Shown: positions 57,050 through 64,000 of the stretch, piece by piece
Numbering within the stretch: the first letter of the stretch is position 1
How the letters are laid out: each line of letters begins with the position of its first letter
Program-made: the position numbers and the translations under genes
The notes under the pieces: model-generated
The model's database searches: none
What the model saw: only the letters and a program-made list of their open reading frames with translations
What the model was told of the DNA's origin: nothing
From: Locusta migratoria
Lineage: Eukaryota; Arthropoda; Insecta; Orthoptera; Acrididae
Reading direction: 5' to 3'
DNA: 64,000 bases
Assembly: GCA_026315105.1 (NCBI GenBank)
Contig: CM048755.1
Location: 217,422,333-217,486,332 of the forward strand

Positions 57050-57600
57050 ACAGATTTTTTCATACTCATCTTAATTAACGTATATATTTCTACATTTAGA
57101 GGATGCTTCCATCCATCACGCCAACAGACGTTTTGGCTAAGTCATAATGTGTTTTCCGACTGTCAGTCAACGATAACGCCACAGCATCATCACAAAACAG
57201 TTGCCAATTGTTGGCTACTCTGTCCGTCAGACAGTGAAAGGGAGAGAAAGCACAAAAAAAGAGGAGGGATGGGGTGAGGTCCTATCACACTTTCCTTTGA
57301 CACTCTTGATACTGTTTTCTCTGATGATCACTTACCGTCGAGGACGTCATTCGGGGTCCTACTACACATTTAGGAATTTGTTCCATATGCTCCTGCCTTC
57401 GTTAAGTCTCTAGTTGGCCACCTTGCCATACGCTTTCCGGAAAACTATGAGCCTGTTTGTTGTTCTTCATCCACTGTTTGCAAGATATCAAGCTGAGTTC
57501 CCACAAGCAATGCTTTCTAAATCCATGCTGATTTGTGTACAGAGGCTTTTCCGTATCAACGTGTGTTCTGCAGCAAACTGATGACAACGATATTGGTTTG

Positions 57601-58240
57601 TAACTTCGCAGATCAGTTATTTAACTCTTCTTACATACAAAAGTCACGTGTGATTTCCTTTTTCTATTTGGTGCCGACTTTTCACTGGGCAATAAATTCA
57701 CGATAAATGCAAGCAAACAACTATTTCATGTTAAGGGCGGGCTTGTTCCACTGAAATCGCCACGACAATTTTTTCCGTCTGTTTCGTCAAATACGAGATA
57801 CTCTCCCTTCACTATTGATGCAAACGTTTGTAGAAAGTTGAATTGGTTTACTTTCTTTCCCCCTTTTTATTACCGTTCATAATGCAGGATCGATTAGGGA
57901 ACTCGGTCACTTGTTAAAGTACAACTGCAAATATGGGATTGTTTTAGATTGAATGTCCTGTGTTTCCACCGCTCATTTGTGTTGATGGTTTGCAATCTCT
58001 AAAAGTACACGTGCTATTTAGATTAGCTACGACGAAAAACGTGAATATTTTAGTAATGCGTCAATCGACAAAATGGCGTTTATTCCGTACATGACTACAC
58101 TACAGGTAATGCCTTCATAAATGAATTTCTAACACATTTCCTGTTAACATATTTCTTGTTTGAACGATTATCTTTATAATATGTCTACTTAGGAAGTCAC
58201 CAGTTATTTTATTGCCCAAGCATAAAATCACAAAATTACT
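57601..58240. other. No gene recognised
   Basis: Possibly the far 5' part of the LINE above, but unreadable. Confidence 0.4.
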
Positions 58241-58435
58241 TTTTTTTTAAGTTTAAGGGACTTAAATGCGGGGTCATCAGTCTCTAAACTTACAAACTTC
58301 TTGTGAACTAACTTATACTAAAGACAGCACAAACATCCATGCCCGAAGGGGGATTAGAACCCCCGACGGGGAACGGCCTCGCGCATCGGAACATAGCGCC
58401 TCAATGCGTTCGGCCGCTCCGCCACAGCTACTTTA
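58241..58435 (-). mobile_element. SINE-F copy
   Basis: Minus-strand head matches the plus copy at 28414 (complement of gtggccgagc..cattgaggcgctatgttc and cgatgcgcgaggccgttccc). The tail lies to the left, starting aagtttaagggacttaa. TSD not certain. Confidence 0.88.
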
Positions 58436-58730
58436 ATGTCTCAATTCCTAATCTAATTTCCTCTGTGTCCCTTATTTAACATTGCATTCATACTGTTGTT
58501 TAGATTGTGTTAATGTTAATCTGTTTCCAATAACTTGGTAATTCTTTTCCATCTTATTTCCTAGCCTTTAGCTGTTTCTTATAGATTTAAACTGTCTCTG
58601 CCAACCTTAGAGTTTTCATTTCTTGTAGCTGTATTTTAATTACTTCTCCAAAACTTCCTGTAGCTTCCTTTACTGTTTGACCCGTATAGAGATCGTTGAG
58701 AGGCTACAATCTTGTCTCAATCCCTTCTCA

Positions 58731-58984
58731 CCGAGCGAGGTGGCGCAGTGGTAACGCACTGGACTCGCATTCGGGAGGATGGTGGTTCAAATCCACCTCC
58801 GGCCATCCAGATTTAGGTTTTCCGTGATTTCCCTAAATCACTCCAGGCATATGCCGGGATGGTTCCTATCAAAGGGCACGGCCGATTTCCTTCCTCATCC
58901 TAACCCAAAAACTCCGAGCGTTAGCTCCGTCTCTAATGACCAAGCTGTCGACGGGACGTTAAACCCTAAGCATCCATCCATCCA
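58731..58984 (+). mobile_element. SINE-C, full copy with TSD
   Basis: The best SINE-C copy. Head ccgagcgaggtggcgcagtg with B box ggttcaaatcc; tail as at 26356, ending in (catc)n-like catccatccatc. The 14-bp TSD tcaatcccttctca lies at 58717-58730 and 58985-58998. Confidence 0.96.
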
Positions 58985-58998
58985 TCAATCCCTTCTCA

Positions 58999-60690
58999 AC
59001 TACTTCTTCCCTTTCATGCCCTTAAGCGTATCCCTACCGCCTGGTTTCTGCATTCAGGATGCCTTTAGAATTGCAACTTGTTCCCAGAAAACATTGCGGC
59101 GCGCTTCCTTTTAGTCTACATATGAAATAAAATTCAATTTACCTCTTTAAAACTATATTCTGCGATACGTTGTAGGTTGCAATAACCACATGAGTTCAAA
59201 ATTTTCTACGTACCTGAAACTGAGCTTCCCAAGGTCAGCTTCTACCAGATCTTTCTATTCTTCTGCAAATAATTAGTGGCAATATTTTGCAACCATAATT
59301 TTTAGACTGATATCTCAGTAATTTTTCCCCTGCTAGCACCTGCTTTCTTTGCAACATATACGAATATTAAAAGTCATACCCATGACATTGCACATCTTCA
59401 CAAAATAAAGACATAAAACGATTCCTGATACTTCTGTACTTATCTCTCAATTACGTTGCTAACTCTTACGGAGCTATATGATTAAATTTTTCTAGAGGTT
59501 TCATTGATTAGTCAGTCAATTTGTAAAACGTCTACAAACACAGTCATGTTATATACTCTGACATCCGTCCCACTTTTGGAAGGAAATCTAATGTGGAGCA
59601 GTTTGGGTTTGTCCCCTTTTATCACCCACAATCGGCAACGTAAATAAAGATACAACCTACTCATTGTCTAGAATTGTAGTTAGCTTAGGCAATATGCAAC
59701 CCTGTTTTCAGAAGTTGTGACCATTCCCAGGAATTTGACGTCAACTGAAAGACAATATTTTTGGAATGAGAGAACTGCTTCTCTAAACAGAAGGACGAGG
59801 TTATCCGTTTTATAAAATATATCTGAAATTGCGTTCCGGCTATTTAGTTTGTCCTACGTTTATCGTTGTGAGCCCTACAAACGTCACAGCAAACGAAACT
59901 CCGGATAAAGATTTATTATTCCTTTCCTCTCACGGTAGTCGCTATTATGACAGTGCAAATCGTAGCATATAGGAAAGTGCAGCGTAGTTGGCCTATATAG
60001 GCACTTTTAATTCTCTTCTTAGATTTCTTACACTTTTTCTTTTTGTGAATCTGTTGTTATTATGTAGTATTCACTACAGATTTTTTAGAAGCGTGATGCA
60101 GTATTGAAACCATGCGATCCAAAACATGCGCCAATTGCAATTTTGCAAGAATTTTTTTTTCCAAGAAATGTCCCTCGGAGCTGCGTCTCATCTTGTTTTC
60201 CTTCTCAGAATTTGTATCCCGTGTAGGCTTGTTCGGCCACGTTCTGTTGTTCTCAGTAAGCAATCTGTAAATTACTTCTCGGGAATTTCGGTATGCTTAG
60301 GGCTTCTTTCCGCCAAGTATCTCAGGTAGTAAGACCTTGCAGGACAAAAGCCGCGCAAAGGAAACTTCAATTAAGAAGAGTATTAACCTCTCGGAGCAAC
60401 AGACGCAATACTCCAGTAGCCGTAAAGTTTCTATGAACTTTCCAGGGGTCGGAAGAGCTTGGAGTGAGAAACGTGACTTGTTCACGTATGTAGCGATCGC
60501 CGTGGGACTACAGAGTAACTTGTGGGACGTCTTCCGTTTTCCAATGATGTCGAGACAGTAATGAGTCGCCTTACGCAAAACACTTTTGCTCGTGAAACCT
60601 ACGTCACTAAAATATTGTGCAGAGACGAAATTTATTATGAAAAGTTCGGTTTCACTTTAGATTCTACTTTAAATGACATTCTTAGAGCAA
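58999..60690. other. No gene or repeat recognised
   Basis: AT-rich. The frames at 60060-60580 overlap on both strands and carry no domain. Confidence 0.5.
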
Positions 60691-60691
60691 G

Positions 60692-61685
60692 AAAATTATT
60701 ACTTAAAACAGGGATAAACAGCTTTGGTCGCAATAAAACCTTTATTTGAATTAACAACTAGAATTCAGTCAGTGTCTGGCCATTTTCAGTGCTGTAATAA
60801 ATCAAAAATACAAAATCAACCTCTTTAGATGTAATGTCATTACAATATTAAAAACGTAAAAAATTATATGCAGACGTATAAGTCTTCACAATATAAAGAA
60901 ACAAAATTGGAGAATATAGTATCATACCTAGAATCGAAACCCTGTGGTTTGCATGTTAACATTATACAAGAACTGATTACAGTGGATGTAAATCATATTA
61001 CTGTTTTGTTAGCTTCACGCTCAGCTGCGTGTATGCAGATAGCACCCAGCGCCCTCTACATAAATTATTACAAGTTACTATAAGCCATTTTTTTAAAGAA
61101 GATTTTGTATACACCAAATTTATCTGGGATACACGATATGAGAAACAAAAATATTTACACATAGGAGTGTGTAAAACAAAATCTAAAACTAAAACCATAA
61201 TGAAATTTTACATTGTGCAGTGTTGCCCTCTATAACGTTATACAGTATGTACAAACACAAAAGTGTCATAAAGTTGGCGTATATTGACTTGTAATAATTT
61301 ATGTAGTGGTGCTGGGTGCTATCTGCACACACATAGCTGAGCGTGAAGCTAAAAAATCAGGAATATCATTGTCATCCACTATAATCAGTTCTTATATAAT
61401 GTTAACATGCAAACCGCTAGTATTTGTGGGCCCACAGGGTTTCGTTCCTATATTCGTTACTATATTCTCCTACTTTGTTTCTTCATATTATGAAGACTTA
61501 TACGTCTGCATATAGTCTCTTACGTTCTTAATATTGTAATGACATTACAGCCACAGAGACTGATTTTGTATTTTTGATTTATTACAGCACTGAATATGGT
61601 CAGGCACTGACTGAAATCGATTTGTAATTCAAATAAAGGTTTCAATGCAACCAAATCTGTTTCTTCCTGTATTAATAATTTTGAT
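60692..61685. repeat. Foldback element 4 (~1 kb palindrome)
   Basis: The arms 60692-61080 and about 61290-61685 pair along their length with few mismatches. Paired words include aaaacctttatttgaatt / aattcaaataaaggttt, gcagacgtataagtcttc / gaagacttatacgtctgc and cagatagcacccagc / gctgggtgctatctg. A loop of ~200 bp lies at 61085-61285. The outer ends (cagctttggtcgc) recall the gatcgc start of foldbacks 1 and 2. The overlapping frames on both strands are a by-product of the palindrome. Confidence 0.9.
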
Positions 61686-61796
61686 GTGGTCGCTCTGTAC
61701 CAGACTCCATGTCTACATGTAAATTAATATTTTCATGAGACACCTTTGAGCTTCGACGCTTGGAACAGCACGAAACCATGCTTACAATAACACTCT

Positions 61797-61834
61797 GTAA
61801 TAATAATAATAATAATTATTATTATTATTATTAA
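61797..61834. repeat. (TAA)n/(TTA)n palindromic microsatellite
   Basis: Six TAA units followed directly by complementary ATT units, so it can fold on itself. Confidence 0.95.
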
Positions 61835-61914
61835 AACAAATCAGTGGTGTGTGTCATGGGAAACCTGCATTTCCAAAATCAAATTTTTGTAAATCTATCT
61901 GACTCAACTGCGTG

Positions 61915-62035
61915 ATAATTAGTCCGTAGCTTACAAACTACTTAAACTAAGGTGAACTAACCTAACGACAACATAAACACCCATGCACACGGGAGGGGGG
62001 GGGGGGGGGGGTATCGGCCGCGCGCACAACCCCCA
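61915..62035 (-). mobile_element. SINE-B fragment with expanded G-run
   Basis: The minus-strand tail (tccgtagcttacaaactact, gaactaacctaa, aacacccatgc) runs into 17 G (61995-62011), then ggccgcgcgc from the head. The B box has been lost at the G-run. Confidence 0.75.
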
Positions 62036-62481
62036 ATTACTTGTGTAAGTATTGGAACACAACACATAAAGGTATAAAAAAGGGTCACAATGGGATTCCA
62101 AGCACATATCCCAGCGTTGTAAGGTAAGAACGCTACCACCTAAGCCACAGTAATAGATACTACAACTGTTTTAATTATTGGTACTTACATGTACTTAGAT
62201 GTACTTGCAAAACCTGAAAGTCGATATTCTAGATAATTTTTGAAAGTTTCGTCGAATGGCTTTGGTTGATAGTTATTTAAGTTCTGGACTTCACGTACCA
62301 GAAATATAATAAAAATCTAAAGTCCGATACCCCTGTGGTCTCCTTGTCAGTAACTGCGGCACAAAACGCACACTCTTAAAAATAGTAAAAAGCACCTGAA
62401 GCTTCTTATGCAGATTTCTAGTGCGCAATCCTTCACGACGTTCTAAAATCCACTTGATTCAAACACCTACAAGAGAAAGTA

Positions 62482-63085
62482 GTGGTTTCGTAGGTACACC
62501 ATTTTCCAGTTCAAACGCTCTCCAAAGCATGCAAATTTTACGTTTGTTCCTTCGCATTTTCATAACGCTGTAATTCAATGGCCAGCGATGTATAAAGACA
62601 TCCACCTCTGTAACTACATGTCTGACCGCTATACGGATGGTCTCGGTTCAATTTCCGATACTGATACGGATTTATCTTCATGGGAGGTATCTATCGCTGC
62701 GCACTCAACCTCATCGCGACCATTGATTAGCTACATGAGTGATGATAATCAGCTTCAAGATAACGAGAGTACTGTACTGACCCCATGTTCCTCTATACAG
62801 AATATGGGCCGGCCGCGGTGGCCGAGGGGACTGAGGCGCTTCAGTCACGGTCTGCACGGTCACTACGGTCGGGGATTCGAAACCCCCCTCGGGCATGGAT
62901 ATTTGTGCCGTCCTTAGTTGTAGGTAGTTCATAAGTAGTTTGTAAGTTTAGGGACTGATGACCCCTTAGTTAAGTCCCATAAGCTTAACAAACATTTGAA
63001 CATTGAACAGAATCTGGACGATGCCGTTGCGAAAAGCACGACGCGGCGTGGCCCGGCCGGTTCTGGGGGGCTCACCAGGACCGGA
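62482..63085 (+). pseudogene. Unidentified coding-like frame interrupted by a SINE-A
   Basis: The frame is open from about 62482. The ATG at 62588 begins a Ser/Thr/Asp-rich stretch (SDRYTDGLGSISDTDTDLSS, later LISYMSDDNQLQDNEST). SINE-A enters after the codons for CSSIQN. If the SINE and one TSD copy are discounted, the same frame continues from 63008 (LDDAVAKSTTRRGPAGSGG) to about 63085, where a SINE-C begins. Over 130 codons stay open. No domain is recognised. It may be a host exon tail, a retrocopy or a transposon ORF. Confidence 0.4.
62808..63006 (+). mobile_element. SINE-A with TSD
   Basis: Complete copy. TSD acagaatatgg at 62797-62807 and acagaatctgg at 63007-63017 (one mismatch). Confidence 0.94.
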
Positions 63086-63310
63086 AAGAAGGAAGGGAGA
63101 TTAGGCTTTCAAGTCCCGTCAACAGAGTGGTCGTTAGAGACGACGTTCACGCTCGCATTGTTTCAGTAAGGACGGTAAAAGTAATTGGAAGTGCCCATTC
63201 AAGGGAATCATCCAGAAATTTGAGCGGAAATTTGCATATGGATTGCCGGAAGCGAATATGAACCACCGTCCACCCGAACGCGAGTTCAGTCTGCTAACCG
63301 CTCCGTGACT
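63086..63310 (-). mobile_element. SINE-C copy
   Basis: Minus-strand match: gggagattaggctttcaagt, cgttagagacgacgttcacg, gaatatgaacc and tctgctaaccgctccgtgac. Diverged; no certain TSD. Confidence 0.8.
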
Positions 63311-63770
63311 TCTACGGTAGGTCCGTAACGTTTATACACAAGAGCATGCAAGTATGAGACGAAACTAGTTGAGTAACAGTTTTTGACGCTGACAAAACAA
63401 CATGCAACGCTTAATTAACTTTCAAAATCATTAACTTAAATAATGTAATGTGGGCAGACAACGTATTGTATTGTAGTTTTGTTCTCAACAACGCAACGAG
63501 GACGAGACAAATACCTTAACACACCTTATAAATTGCGATTAGGAAGTATTCTTTCTATGAGTCCGATTTGGAAATTAAGTTTCGGTCTCTTACATCACGC
63601 GGATGAGAATCGATAGCATTGCCAATCTTTTTTCTGGTTGTATAACGTTCAGTAAGCTCCCGGCAGTATGAGGTTGTATTCGGCCATTTCTGTCACCAAC
63701 ATAATCGTTTAAAATGTCCGAAACGATACAGTATCACACAACTCACAGGCCTCTCTGTCTGAGGTGCCAT
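63311..63770. other. No gene or repeat recognised
   Basis: Unremarkable sequence. Confidence 0.5.
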
Positions 63771-63779
63771 CTCAGGGAA

Positions 63780-63885
63780 TGTTTGACTGATGCCGTCGGA
63801 GGTTCGAGTCCTCTCTCGTGCGTGCGTGCGTGAGTGTGTGTGTTTGTGTTTGTGTGTGTGTGTGTTTTCCTTAGTGTAAGTCACC
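63780..63885 (+). mobile_element. SINE fragment with TG-rich stretch
   Basis: gatgccgtcggaggttcgag contains the B box, followed by a tgcgtgcgtgagtgtg-type expansion and ttccttagtgtaagt from the tail. The tail stops at about 63881. From about 63882, caccgggtgagcaaaaagtc resembles a mariner-type end, but the window ends before it can be judged. Confidence 0.65.
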
Positions 63886-64000
63886 GGGTGAGCAAAAAGT
63901 CAGTATAAAATTGAAACTTAATAAATCACGGAATAATGTAGATAGAGAGGTAAAAATTGACACACATACTTAGAATGACATGAGGTTTTATTAGAACAAG

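Larger units (their letters stand above)
55880..57600 (-). pseudogene. LINE reverse transcriptase remnant with three SINE insertions
   Basis: Minus strand. 57402-57560 reads NQHGFRKHCLWEL, the RT 'QHGFR' block. 57172-57201 is the motif C region; the complement of gccacagcatcatcac reads CDDAVA, keeping both Asp. 56290-56480 and 56040-56070 are the 3' coding/UTR part shared with 1175-1480. SINEs at 56077-56267, 56523-56681 and 56853-57049 interrupt it. The same family as the LINE at 1030. Many stops. Confidence 0.75.

Noticed and set aside
60297..61235. Overlapping frames on both strands of foldback 4
   Set aside because: Mirror frames created by the palindrome; no domain.

Overview
The window looks like a piece of a very large, repeat-filled insect genome, most likely an orthopteran (grasshopper or locust). 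That is an inference. It rests on the density of tRNA-derived SINEs, whose head carries a GGTTCGAATCC-type B box and whose tail contains ggactgatgacc, and on many decayed LINEs, Tc1/mariner, hAT and piggyBac relics. There is no bacterial-type gene organisation. I see no intact tRNA or rRNA gene and no CRISPR array.

The one segment I recognise as host coding sequence is a GC-rich 181-bp exon at 21187-21367 (+). It has a good acceptor and donor and encodes most of a cadherin repeat. I therefore read most of the rest as intron of a cadherin-superfamily gene. A second open frame at 62482-63085 is interrupted by a SINE, stays open once the insert is discounted, and is unidentified.

Layout. 1-9.5 kb: LINE 3' fragments, one degraded and one ITR-bounded Tc1-like element, a hAT-like element, a foldback with a SINE in one arm, and a deleted piggyBac. 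9.6-13.0 kb: a nested stack in which a foldback element holds an RTE-like LINE, which holds a 73-bp tandem-repeat insert and a SINE, each with target-site duplications (TSDs). 13-18 kb: LINE ORF1 and RT remnants. 18.95-20.76 kb: a TIR-bounded element with a spliced exon of an unfamiliar protein. 21.2 kb: the cadherin exon. 21.5-28.6 kb: nested and palindromic SINEs, a probable solo LTR and a copia fragment. 28.6-37.5 kb: mostly AT-rich sequence with an inverted pair of mariner 3' halves, a Tc1-like remnant and a hAT fragment. 38.0-39.7 kb: a 595-bp tandem duplication with SINEs in only one copy. 41-46.5 kb: MITEs, LINE ORF1 and a hAT-like element. 46.8-49.4 kb: a SINE composite and a MITE. 50.9-57.6 kb: three LINEs with SINE insertions. 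58-64 kb: SINEs, a 1-kb foldback and the unidentified frame.

The sequences do not form a pathway. What the window records well is order of events: many insertions have readable 7-15-bp TSDs, so nested elements can be dated relative to one another. The most unusual themes are repeated foldback (palindromic) structures, internally deleted DNA transposons that keep only the two ends of their gene, and SINEs with different tRNA-like heads but one shared tail.
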